Shown here: in pieces, positions 8,531 to 17,121 of the stretch
How the letters are laid out: each line of letters starts with the position of its first letter
Numbering within the stretch: the stretch's first letter is position 1
IMG/VR virus record: IMGVR_UViG_3300008107_000157
Location: 25,345-89,344 of that record
DNA from: a virus
DNA: 64,000 bases
Reading direction: 5' to 3' (one strand)
Made by a program: the position numbers and the translations under genes
Notes under the pieces: generated by a model
What the model was told of the DNA's origin: nothing
What the model saw: only the letters and a program-made list of their open reading frames with translations
The model's database searches: none

Positions 8531-9945
8531 ATTGTAATAGTTGAACAAAAGTGATAAAATTCTTCTAATTCCGGAAACGTTTTAATGAAATCAGTACCTC
8601 TGCGTTTATCATGTTCACTAAAATATTTAAAGAAGTTATGTCTATTTTTCATTTGCTGCATCGAATCTTGTGGTGCTAGCATCCAATCGTAAATTCTTTT
8701 AATCTTTTGAACCTCAACATCTGAATATCCAATTTGAGTAGAATTAAAAGATGGGGTTGAAAAGAATGTTGCCAATTTAGCTTGGTTCATTATTTTTTCT
8801 GAAAACTGATGTGGTAACACTTGAACCGTTTGATGTAGTGGGTATCGTAGATATGATGAATCTAAGAAAGTTGCCGAATTCCAATAACGATATGGACTTG
8901 CATATGTTTCTTTTAATTTATAAATTTCTTTTATCAATTTATCATAATTAAAAACGGATAAAGCATTATATGTAACCATAAAGGTTACAACTATCTTCGG
9001 ACAGTTTAAAAGAATTTTATTAATATTATCCCAAAAACGATTAAATTCTAAACCAGTTCGAATGTATTCAGCTTGTTGTCCCCAAGTATCAGCGGATGTA
9101 AATAGAATCAATTCTTTAACTCTACCTTCATCTTCAATTTTCTTTATTTTTTCAATCAATTTATCAATCAACGCATCAGGTACACCTAAATTCGAATTAA
9201 TTGCTAATTTAAGATTTCTATTTGGATTCTTTTCACTAATAATGTAATCCAAAACACTCCAAGTATCTTTTGATAATAATGGCTCACCTCCGGTGATTCT
9301 GAAGGTGTGTAAATCTCTATATAACTCTGGCCACCATTTCCAAAATGCTTCTACATATGGATTATGCTGTCTTTGTGGAATAGGCATTTTATCTTCACGC
9401 TTCATCCAAGTAATATCGTTGAAATTATCAGTAGTTGGAAATCCACCGAATTGCTCAATTTCTTCCATCCAAGTTGTACTGAATGATGGTCCACAATATG
9501 AGCATTTGAAATTACAAACATTTGAAAATGCAACTTCAACATATTTTGGATTATAATCATCTCTCCAATCTGAATTAAAAATTTCTTCTTTATGTTCCCA
9601 ACTCCAACTTTCAGATGATTTAAATATTCTATCACTAAATCTATCCGAATTATCTTCCACATTCCAACAATAATCACATTCAGCAGGCCTTGCTCCACTT
9701 AACATTTCTTTTCTTTTTAGTTTTTTGAAACGAGTATTATGAAGTGCAGATGGATTTCTTGCTATTTCTTGTTCTGAAATTTTATGAGTAGCGGGGTGAT
9801 GGCAGGAATGGTTATGTCCACTTTGTAATTGCATAGTTACTTGTGTCCACTTTGCCAAACACATACCATGTCCGATGGAATCTAATTCGTTTTTTACCTG
9901 AACATACAGTGGATTTTCTCCTTTTATAATTTTATCTTCTGCCAT
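8527..9945 (-). CDS. Radical SAM protein, twitch/SPASM-like
   Basis: The 472-residue protein contains the radical SAM cluster motif CNFKCSYC near residues 143-150, which would bind a 4Fe-4S cluster and cleave S-adenosylmethionine. The GGEP motif near residue 218 contacts the SAM amino group. An N-terminal region rich in Cys and His (HGMC, SCHHP) and an ECDYCW motif before the core suggest auxiliary cluster binding. Such phage proteins are often named twitch-domain radical SAM proteins; their substrates, peptide or sugar, are mostly unknown. It sits between a GT7-LamG gene and a lone LamG gene. A second radical SAM gene occurs at 54.6-55.6 kb. Confidence 0.85.
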   Translation of the reverse strand: MAEDKIIKGENPLYVQVKNELDSIGHGMCLAKWTQVTMQLQSGHNHSCHHPATHKISEQEIARNPSALHNTRFKKLKRKEMLSGARPAECDYCWNVEDNSDRFSDRIFKSSESWSWEHKEEIFNSDWRDDYNPKYVEVAFSNVCNFKCSYCGPSFSTTWMEEIEQFGGFPTTDNFNDITWMKREDKMPIPQRQHNPYVEAFWKWWPELYRDLHTFRITGGEPLLSKDTWSVLDYIISEKNPNRNLKLAINSNLGVPDALIDKLIEKIKKIEDEGRVKELILFTSADTWGQQAEYIRTGLEFNRFWDNINKILLNCPKIVVTFMVTYNALSVFNYDKLIKEIYKLKETYASPYRYWNSATFLDSSYLRYPLHQTVQVLPHQFSEKIMNQAKLATFFSTPSFNSTQIGYSDVEVQKIKRIYDWMLAPQDSMQQMKNRHNFFKYFSEHDKRRGTDFIKTFPELEEFYHFCSTITI

Positions 9946-9949
9946 TTTA

Positions 9950-11263
9950 TTATTTTATACAATGAACGTTAATCATCTTATGTTTATCAAATATAGTTTG
10001 TGTATTTAGATATTTAAATTTTTCATCTAAATTACTCATACCATCGTTTTTATAATCTATTTTACCTTGCTGCATTTCTAACACATATCTTCTTTCGTTT
10101 GCAGCTGTGGTTTCTCCTTTTGCCCACTTTTCTATTCCACCAACATTAATTAATCCTTCGGTTTGATGCGGTAAGCATAGAAATTTACCATCTCGTCTAT
10201 ATGGTAAAATTACATCAGAAATTTTTATATCTCTATCTTCAAATGAAACATTTTTACATATTCCATCATTTAATTCGGATTGGTCTATAACTCTACCCAT
10301 CTCATCAAATTCTTTAAAATTATAATGTAATAACAATCCCTTTGTTGAGAATTGTTTGTGTAATAATTCTATTTCAGCTTCACCTAAAGCTCTGTTCCAA
10401 AATTTAATATCTGCAATTTCGCCTTTAAAAAAGGCGTTTGGTTCAAATCCAGCTACCGATGGGGTATATCCTATATAGAATGGTTCGCTCCCATATCTTT
10501 TTAAAGTATGTTCGTATCTTAGTGGAGATTCTGTACCCGTACCATGTCTTGCGCTACTCTCTCTACCATTTAGATAAAAGTGCATTTTTTTGTTATAATC
10601 ATCTGCAACCATTGTTAGCCAACTCCACTCACCTTCATATCGTTTAAACCATTGATATAAATGTTCTTTATGTGAGTTCCATAGCATGGCTGTATAAGCT
10701 CTGCTATTATTAAATGATACACCCCAATCGTAACCTGGCTTTCTAAATATGGGGTATTCAACAAACTTTCTATTTTCATCTCCTATCAACCAAATGGGTA
10801 CTTTTTCAATCTGCTGGTCAGCCTTTACTAATATTGATATTGTATGAGAACTACTTATTGCAAATCGCATATCTTCATTGCATGGTATTTTAATCATAGA
10901 TGTTTTACCATCAAAAATAGCAGCAGTTTTTGTTTTATCAAACTCTATAAACTGCCTATCAGCCATTCCTTCTTTTACACATCTCCAAAATAAATCATCA
11001 TCCTCCATACCCCAATCCCAATAATCATTTGAATAACCATTGGTTTTTAGGACTTGTTCTTTTGTAAATAAAACTGCACCACCAAAATATTCATAATATT
11101 TTAATCCATAGTCGGATTGTGAAATACGAACTGCTAAGTGTTTTGGATTATCCGAATTGTACGAATAATCGCAACTCTCATCTTCTGGCACCATATCAAT
11201 ATCATGCCATACAATGTAATCACACCCATCTTCAAATGCGTATTTAGCAGCAACATTTTTCAT
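9950..11263 (-). CDS. N-terminally truncated GT7-LamG protein
   Basis: From the ATG at 11263 this encodes 437 residues: the second half of a GT7 (beta-1,4-galactosyltransferase-like) domain, then a LamG domain from about residue 95. The acidic DIDM motif, the GGAV segment and WGMEDDD are present. The first 45 or so residues of the domain, intact in the neighbouring paralogue (VPYRDR onwards), are missing. Homology continues upstream of the ATG for about 11 codons (LFNRG) and stops at the TAG that ends the paralogue at 11297-11299, which is in the same frame. This looks like a deletion scar. The product may be inactive as a transferase but still able to bind glycan. Confidence 0.7.
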   Translation of the reverse strand: MKNVAAKYAFEDGCDYIVWHDIDMVPEDESCDYSYNSDNPKHLAVRISQSDYGLKYYEYFGGAVLFTKEQVLKTNGYSNDYWDWGMEDDDLFWRCVKEGMADRQFIEFDKTKTAAIFDGKTSMIKIPCNEDMRFAISSSHTISILVKADQQIEKVPIWLIGDENRKFVEYPIFRKPGYDWGVSFNNSRAYTAMLWNSHKEHLYQWFKRYEGEWSWLTMVADDYNKKMHFYLNGRESSARHGTGTESPLRYEHTLKRYGSEPFYIGYTPSVAGFEPNAFFKGEIADIKFWNRALGEAEIELLHKQFSTKGLLLHYNFKEFDEMGRVIDQSELNDGICKNVSFEDRDIKISDVILPYRRDGKFLCLPHQTEGLINVGGIEKWAKGETTAANERRYVLEMQQGKIDYKNDGMSNLDEKFKYLNTQTIFDKHKMINVHCIK

Positions 11264-11296
11264 CAATCCCCTATTAAAAAGATGTTCATCAATATA

Positions 11297-12724
11297 CTAA
11301 ATTAATACAGATAAATGATGATACTTTTGTATATGTGAATTACCAATAATCTGATACATACAGCTATTTAATCCATCCTTTTTTGTATCATATAAATCTT
11401 GCTTTATTTCATTTAAGAATTTTATCTGATTTATACGGGTTTCATTATGAACCCATCTACCACCATCCCAACTATTTGTCTTATGTGATAATAGTTTAAA
11501 TAATCCAACACGTCTATATGGAACATCTATCATTTTACCCAATGATTCTGTTGATTTAATAAAATGAGAATTAAATACTTGTCCATCATTTTTATTAAAA
11601 GTTAAGTCCATTATGTAATTGTTTCTAACAAATTTTGAATCATAATAGAGCATTAAATTTTCAGCGGAATTGTAGCCTCTAAAATTTTCTAATAAAGAAT
11701 TTTCTAAAGCCGTTTCTGATAATGTTTGAATTTCTTTAGGACTCAATATATCGTTGAATATTGCAAATTCGGAAATTGTTCCTGAAAAATAATTTGGATT
11801 ACTTCTTTTCGGGTCTCCTACTCCTAAATAAAAATGCTGCTCCTTAGAATAATCTTTTAATTTTCCTTTGTAATAATCTCTACCAACTAACTCACCATCT
11901 TTATAAAAAGAAATTGTTTTTTCTTCAGCATTTATTACTAAAGCTATTTGTGTAAAATGGTTTGTAAGTATTTCCGAATTTATTGAGATACATTTATTTT
12001 TATCATCCCAAACATCTACTTTATATCTTCTAAAAGAATTAAAAGAAATATTTGTATCGTATCCCGGTATAGAAAATACCGTAAAATCATCATATTCCAA
12101 ATTTGGATTTGAAACCAAATCATCTGGCTTAAAACTTATTAATATGGTTCTGTTTTTTGAAAAATCTAATAAATCTTTTTTCTCTATTTTAATATGAGAT
12201 TGCGAACCATCGAAGTACAATCCATATACATTTTTTACATCATTTTTTCCAATGATTGTAGTATCTAATGGTAGATTTTCGTTTTTACTTCTAAATAATA
12301 AATCATCATCTTCAAACCCCCATCCCCAATATAAATTAGAATAACCATTTATTTTTTCAAATGCTTCATTTGAAAACATAGTTACACCACCAAAATAATC
12401 TTCAAATGATAAATTTTTTGATTTATCGTTTTCTAATTCAAATTCGGTAGCAAGATGTAGTGGTATATCTGAATATGAATAATCAACATCAATCGGAATC
12501 ATATCCACATCGTGAAATACAACGTAATTACAATCTAATTTTTTAGCTTCTAAAAAGCCTATATTTAATAATTTTCCTCTATTAAATGGTTTTTTATCAG
12601 ATTGCTCTACGACTATTAATTCGTATTCTATATCATTGTTCGAAAGATAGGAAGGCATTTGCTTTATAAATTTTTCCAAATGTTCTTGTCTATCTCTATA
12701 TGGAACTATAACTCCTAATTTCAT
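11297..12724 (-). CDS. GT7 (beta-1,4-galactosyltransferase-like) - LamG fusion
   Basis: The 475-residue protein has an N-terminal GT7 domain: VIVPYRDR at the start, FNRGKLLNIGF, the metal-binding FHDVDMIP near residue 75, FGG, INGYSN and WGWGFEDDDL near residue 130. From about residue 170 a LamG-like beta-sandwich follows. GT7 enzymes move galactose or N-acetylhexosamine from a UDP-sugar to an acceptor; the fused lectin domain may hold the acceptor glycan. It is the only one of three GT7 genes here with a complete catalytic signature and N-terminus. Its stop is a TAG in frame with the truncated copy. Confidence 0.8.
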   Translation of the reverse strand: MKLGVIVPYRDRQEHLEKFIKQMPSYLSNNDIEYELIVVEQSDKKPFNRGKLLNIGFLEAKKLDCNYVVFHDVDMIPIDVDYSYSDIPLHLATEFELENDKSKNLSFEDYFGGVTMFSNEAFEKINGYSNLYWGWGFEDDDLLFRSKNENLPLDTTIIGKNDVKNVYGLYFDGSQSHIKIEKKDLLDFSKNRTILISFKPDDLVSNPNLEYDDFTVFSIPGYDTNISFNSFRRYKVDVWDDKNKCISINSEILTNHFTQIALVINAEEKTISFYKDGELVGRDYYKGKLKDYSKEQHFYLGVGDPKRSNPNYFSGTISEFAIFNDILSPKEIQTLSETALENSLLENFRGYNSAENLMLYYDSKFVRNNYIMDLTFNKNDGQVFNSHFIKSTESLGKMIDVPYRRVGLFKLLSHKTNSWDGGRWVHNETRINQIKFLNEIKQDLYDTKKDGLNSCMYQIIGNSHIQKYHHLSVLI

Positions 12725-12732
12725 ATTTTAAT

Positions 12733-13053
12733 TTAGACTGTTTCTATATCTTTTTTTGGTCTTACCTTTCTAACAGGCATTGGATTTGATTCGGATTGAG
12801 TTACTTCTGCTGTATCTTCATCCCCGCCATTACTTCTAGCTTTTGCTAAATTGTGAAACTCATACAAATAGTATGCAATTCTCTCACTCCAATCTTTTTT
12901 ATCAATTTCTTCAAACCAAATAGTTAACGCATCTAATGAATTTGCAATCTTTTCCATTGCTTTCACTTTTCTGGTTTCTAACACAACTAATTCTAAATTG
13001 GTAGGTTGCGGGGTTTGTTCTTGTTTTACATCTTCTTTTTTACTTGTAGCCAT
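12733..13053 (-). CDS. Small charged hypothetical protein
   Basis: The 106-residue protein is not recognised. It has a Lys/Gln/Pro-rich start, a helical middle (about residues 20-70) with alternating hydrophobic and charged residues including WFEEIDKKDW, and an acidic to basic tail. It has no membrane segment and no cysteines. It lies between two GT7-LamG genes with gaps of only a few bases, so it is co-transcribed with them. The upstream region contains AAATTTAATAATATG, close to the TTTAATAT start context seen often in this genome. Confidence 0.6.
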   Translation of the reverse strand: MATSKKEDVKQEQTPQPTNLELVVLETRKVKAMEKIANSLDALTIWFEEIDKKDWSERIAYYLYEFHNLAKARSNGGDEDTAEVTQSESNPMPVRKVRPKKDIETV

Positions 13054-13057
13054 ATTA

Positions 13058-14512
13058 TTAAATTTTAATTGAATGTATGAATATGTTTTCTTTTATTTTT
13101 TTAGTTTCCTTTAGGTCATACGATAAAGTATTTAACCCAAAATTATCAGTATTTAATACGCCAGATGCAATTTCATAAAAGAATATATTTTCATTCTCTA
13201 TAAAGTTTTCATCTTTTTCATCCCACTTATAATTCTCTAATTTAAGGAATTTTTTTGAATTTTCCAAAATTTCAAAATATCCTGGGGATTCTTCGGGCAT
13301 TGGAAATTTATATGATACGTTTATATCTTCTTTTTCTATCTCTGAAATCAATCCGGTTGATATTCCCCTTAAATTACTTTTTGATTTCTTAGAAATATCT
13401 ACATAGAAATCTCCGAATCTTTTATCAAATGGTATATTGATTACAGGTTCAAACGTTGTACTTTTTTCTTTGTACCCATCTACATATATTTTTTGAATTT
13501 CTGATTCTTTTAGTGCGTAATCAAATATTAGTAGTTCTGATATTTTTCCTCTTAAATTGTTTTTATATTCTAAACTACCAACCCAAACATCACTCATTGA
13601 TGTATCCAATATATTTGGTGATATATTTACTCTACTAACATCTTTTCCATTCAAATATAAAACCATTTCCGAATTATTTAAATCGATGGTTAATCCAATA
13701 TTAACCCATTCGTTACAATAGTTTCTATGTGGAAACCATATTTGATGTAATTCTTTTTTATCATTCCAAATTTGAGCAACTATGGCTTCATTCTTCATCA
13801 CAAATAATCCAATATCATATCCTTTTTTCCCAACAATGCAGGCATTTTGAATTTGGTCATCATTTATATATGCATTTACCGATATTGTAAATGAATCGTT
13901 AAATGTTAAATTGGTAACTTTATTGGATTTAATTACACCACATGTATTATCGCTACACAACAATGGATATATTGTTTTTTTAATTTCTCTATTAGCTAAC
14001 TTACTATCTGTTAGCATATGAGGTTTATATAAATTTTTAGTAAAGAACTTATTGAGAGTTAGGTATCCTTTTTTATTTAATCGATAATGTAAATCATTCC
14101 AATGAAATGCTCCACCCCAATAATCATTACTAAATCCATTAATTTTTTGGAATTGTTGTTTATTTATTTTAAATGCTCCTCCAATCCAATCGGCATAAGG
14201 TCTTAAATTTGAACACAAATGCGTTGGTTTATCCGAATACCAATAATCACATCTTTCGTCTTTCGGTAAAACATCTATATCGTGAAATATGAAATAGTCA
14301 TTATCATCTTTTGCTAAATCGAATCCGATGTTACATAATTTACCATAATTAAAATATAAATCTGCATATTTTTGGTTCATAAAATGAATAGTATAATCCA
14401 TTTTATCTTCTAAGAAATATTCCATATGGCCGGAGAATTTATACATTTCATCCAACCTATTTTCGGTATATGGTACAATTATTGCTAATTTTTTATTTTC
14501 AGCACCTTTCAT
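13058..14512 (-). CDS. GT7-LamG fusion with altered catalytic motif
   Basis: This 484-residue protein has the GT7 layout: LAIIVPYTENR, NYGKLCNIGF, FHDIDVLP, IGGAF, INGFSNDYWGG. A LamG-like domain follows from about residue 190. Where the paralogue has WGWGFEDDDL it has WGGAFHWNDL, so the acidic cluster that supplies the catalytic base in GT7 enzymes is replaced. The DxD-like motif is kept. It may therefore bind but not transfer, or use another base. It overlaps the upstream glycosyltransferase by one base and is followed by the small charged protein. Confidence 0.75.
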   Translation of the reverse strand: MKGAENKKLAIIVPYTENRLDEMYKFSGHMEYFLEDKMDYTIHFMNQKYADLYFNYGKLCNIGFDLAKDDNDYFIFHDIDVLPKDERCDYWYSDKPTHLCSNLRPYADWIGGAFKINKQQFQKINGFSNDYWGGAFHWNDLHYRLNKKGYLTLNKFFTKNLYKPHMLTDSKLANREIKKTIYPLLCSDNTCGVIKSNKVTNLTFNDSFTISVNAYINDDQIQNACIVGKKGYDIGLFVMKNEAIVAQIWNDKKELHQIWFPHRNYCNEWVNIGLTIDLNNSEMVLYLNGKDVSRVNISPNILDTSMSDVWVGSLEYKNNLRGKISELLIFDYALKESEIQKIYVDGYKEKSTTFEPVINIPFDKRFGDFYVDISKKSKSNLRGISTGLISEIEKEDINVSYKFPMPEESPGYFEILENSKKFLKLENYKWDEKDENFIENENIFFYEIASGVLNTDNFGLNTLSYDLKETKKIKENIFIHSIKI

Positions 14513-15369
14513 TATAAACTTATTATTTTTTTACTTAAATGATTCCAGTTTTTATAGTTTTCATAGTTTGGAGTTATACACTCCTCAAACATATACTCTT
14601 TATTAGAAATATCTACTATGAATTTATTCTCTTTTAGAGATTCATACATTTTCCTATATTCATCTGAATATGAATATGGTGTATTAATATCTGCAACTGC
14701 TTTTAATCTTCTTCTTACTGTTGAATCCCATTTAAAATGATGTACTTGTGTGAAATTTTTATCAACGGGGTATCTTAGCGGATGATTCCAACCTCTCCAC
14801 TTCCAAGTAGTTTCACCATCAATAATAGCATAATGTTGTCCGTTTGATATTTGAACATTACCCTTACATAAAGTAACTTTATTTGGACAAGCTCCACTCA
14901 TCGGTTGTCTAAAAAATCCAGCCATTGGAAACTCTTTCCAAATATTAGTATCATCATCTATTGATGGAAAATCGCCATCAATACCAATTCTATCTATAAA
15001 TCCACCAGTTACGAATTTCCATCCATTTATATCACAATCGGTTATTATTTCTGATATCGGTTTTGAATACAATTGAAATTCATCATCATCTGCTACAATC
15101 CACCAATCATTTGGGAATAGCATTTTAGTTTCATTGTATAGATTTGTAACCATTTCCCAATCAAATGGTTTGTGAGTTTTTACTTTGTGAATTTTTAATC
15201 CGAAATCGGCACAAATATCTGCTATCTCAAATTCTATTTTCTTATTTGTTTCGGAGTTTTCATATACCACAACAAATATATCGCTCACTATATCTTTATA
15301 GTGATTCAATTGATGTCGTAATGTATTGGTGCGGTGTCCTGTAACTGTTACCAATTTTGGTTTAACCAT
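14512..15369 (-). CDS. Glycosyltransferase, GT2-like
   Basis: The 285-residue protein begins with a nucleotide-binding strand (KLVTVTGHR). At about residue 105 it has WWIVADDDEFQ, whose DDD acts as a DxD-type metal and nucleotide-sugar motif of GT-A enzymes. A later HHFKWDSTVRRRL segment is typical of GT2/GT92-like phage and capsule proteins, in which the Asp/Arg residues line the acceptor site. It is 25 bases downstream of the methyltransferase and overlaps the next GT7 gene by one base. It probably adds a sugar to the same glycan; donor unknown. Confidence 0.75.
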   Translation of the reverse strand: MVKPKLVTVTGHRTNTLRHQLNHYKDIVSDIFVVVYENSETNKKIEFEIADICADFGLKIHKVKTHKPFDWEMVTNLYNETKMLFPNDWWIVADDDEFQLYSKPISEIITDCDINGWKFVTGGFIDRIGIDGDFPSIDDDTNIWKEFPMAGFFRQPMSGACPNKVTLCKGNVQISNGQHYAIIDGETTWKWRGWNHPLRYPVDKNFTQVHHFKWDSTVRRRLKAVADINTPYSYSDEYRKMYESLKENKFIVDISNKEYMFEECITPNYENYKNWNHLSKKIISL

Positions 15370-15394
15370 AACTTATTGTCTTCGTTTATATATA

Positions 15395-16153
15395 TTATTT
15401 TTTGGTTAATACTGTTAAACCAGTACTTGTGGTTTTAGATGTAAACATACGAAAATTTTTTAAATTTACCAAATTCCAATCATTATTTTTTTCTAATTCT
15501 TTAATAAATTTAGCAGGGCCATCAAATGGAACAAAATCTTTTTTAGCTTCTTCTGTAATAATAAATGTGTCTTGGTATTTTTGGTCTATATCGTGAATTG
15601 TAATAATTCCGTTTTCTGACATTATTTGTGAATATAGTTCAAAATCTTTTTTAACTCCCTCATATGAATGGTCACCATCTATGTGTAGATAATCAATTTT
15701 AATATCTTGTCTTACAAAATAATCATAATATGCTCTTTCGGATGTTTCTAAAATTACTTGGGGTTGAAAATGTGTTCTTAAAAAAGAATTCTCATCAGTC
15801 CAATCGGTATATCCACCTATACCATTAGCCGCATCTACGATAATTGTAGTTCCAATATCTCCCCATTCGTTTGTATTTTTTCCTTCAAAAATACCCTGCT
15901 CCCATAAATCATATCGTGATTGTGTCATAAGACGTGGTATAAATCCACCTCCCGTTCCAATACATACGCATATTTTTGCTCTAATAAATTGAATGAAAGA
16001 ATATACCAACAACCCATCGCCTAAGTGTAAATCGGTTGCACCATGTGTCCAACGATAATTTATCGGAGTATGTATCATATTACCATCTTCATTAATAATA
16101 TGATTATTAGTTAAATAATCTTTAACTATATTTAAATTGATAAGACTTTGCAT
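15395..16153 (-). CDS. SAM-dependent methyltransferase-like protein
   Basis: The 252-residue protein has a class I methyltransferase pattern. ICVCIGTGGGFIPRLM (about residues 60-75) is the glycine-rich SAM loop, VDAANGIGGY follows, and IDYLHIDGDHSYEGVKKD near residue 155 is the Methyltransf_24 signature, with IHDID after it. This subfamily often methylates sugars in capsule and antibiotic loci. It overlaps the GT-B glycosyltransferase upstream by 22 bases. The acceptor is probably a sugar in the glycan built by the neighbours. Confidence 0.75.
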   Translation of the reverse strand: MQSLINLNIVKDYLTNNHIINEDGNMIHTPINYRWTHGATDLHLGDGLLVYSFIQFIRAKICVCIGTGGGFIPRLMTQSRYDLWEQGIFEGKNTNEWGDIGTTIIVDAANGIGGYTDWTDENSFLRTHFQPQVILETSERAYYDYFVRQDIKIDYLHIDGDHSYEGVKKDFELYSQIMSENGIITIHDIDQKYQDTFIITEEAKKDFVPFDGPAKFIKELEKNNDWNLVNLKNFRMFTSKTTSTGLTVLTKK

Positions 16154-17121
16154 ATTTCAGTAACCCAGTTTTGTTTATTAATGTATTTGGTTAATCCATC
16201 TCTTAATTTAGAAAATTCTAAATTTATAGTATTGAAATCATCTTCTAATATTTTTAAATATCTTTGGTGAAATTCACCTTTACTACCTGCTCTATATTTG
16301 TAATCAATATGTTTCATCCATTCCGTATGTATGATTGGAATTTTACCATTATCGACCGCATCAAAGATTGCGTATCCAAATGGCTCTTTTTCATAACATC
16401 CGTGAAATATCTGAAAATTACTTTCAAAAAACTTTTTATGAAATCTATAATCAAATTCTATAAATCTATGATAATCTGAATTTGTATTCGAACTTTCTAA
16501 CATTCGTTTATAGTCATATTTGTTTGAAAATATAATCGATGGAATGTAATCTAAATAATGTGCGTTTTTTCTCGTTTCACACCTAGCCGCATATCCCACT
16601 TTATTGGTTATGATTCCTAAAAATGGTTTGCTTTCTTTCCATTCATAATAATTTGTAATGTTAATAACGTGTGGATAACTTTCATGTATAGTATCGTTTT
16701 CATATCCAATCCAAATTATATTATCCGAATTATCTAATATTTCCTTTTGCCATTCCCAATCTATTTTAGTCATTATGTTTTCATAATCAGAATTCAAACC
16801 CATCATATCAGGAATAAAAGCATGAACAAAGGTTGTGTGAGTTTTATGTAAATACTTTTTGATTATAGGATTTGGTTTGTAAGAATGATGTAAAAAAACT
16901 ATTTTATCACAAGACTCCAATAAGGCATCTACTTTTCCATCATTTTCAAATGTGTATAATTTATAAAAATCTTCTTTTCTATTTACTAAAGGTCTACCAT
17001 CTATTAGTAAAACAAATTTCTCTTTTATTAATGGAAATATATTTTCTATAAAATTAGACACCCATAAATCAGAACCTCCTATAACATTTTCATTATAACC
17101 CGTTGTTATGAATACTATCAT
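16132..17121 (-). CDS. GT-B-type glycosyltransferase (GT4-like)
   Basis: The 329-residue protein starts with TGYNENVIGGSDLWV, the glycine-rich N-terminal loop of GT-B enzymes. Its C-terminal half has EKEPFGYAIFDAVDNGKIPIIH, the E-x7-E-like donor-binding motif of GT4 enzymes. It is short for GT4 but contains both Rossmann halves. It has an ATGA overlap with the stop of the tail-fibre gene upstream, so translation is coupled to fibre synthesis. This supports fibre or receptor glycan modification late in infection. Confidence 0.75.
   Translation of the reverse strand: MIVFITTGYNENVIGGSDLWVSNFIENIFPLIKEKFVLLIDGRPLVNRKEDFYKLYTFENDGKVDALLESCDKIVFLHHSYKPNPIIKKYLHKTHTTFVHAFIPDMMGLNSDYENIMTKIDWEWQKEILDNSDNIIWIGYENDTIHESYPHVINITNYYEWKESKPFLGIITNKVGYAARCETRKNAHYLDYIPSIIFSNKYDYKRMLESSNTNSDYHRFIEFDYRFHKKFFESNFQIFHGCYEKEPFGYAIFDAVDNGKIPIIHTEWMKHIDYKYRAGSKGEFHQRYLKILEDDFNTINLEFSKLRDGLTKYINKQNWVTEICKVLSI

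Noticed and set aside
11297-11299. TAG recoding (alternative genetic code)
   Set aside because: Standard-code frames are long and complete across the window, so genome-wide TAG reassignment is not supported; a local scar is simpler.
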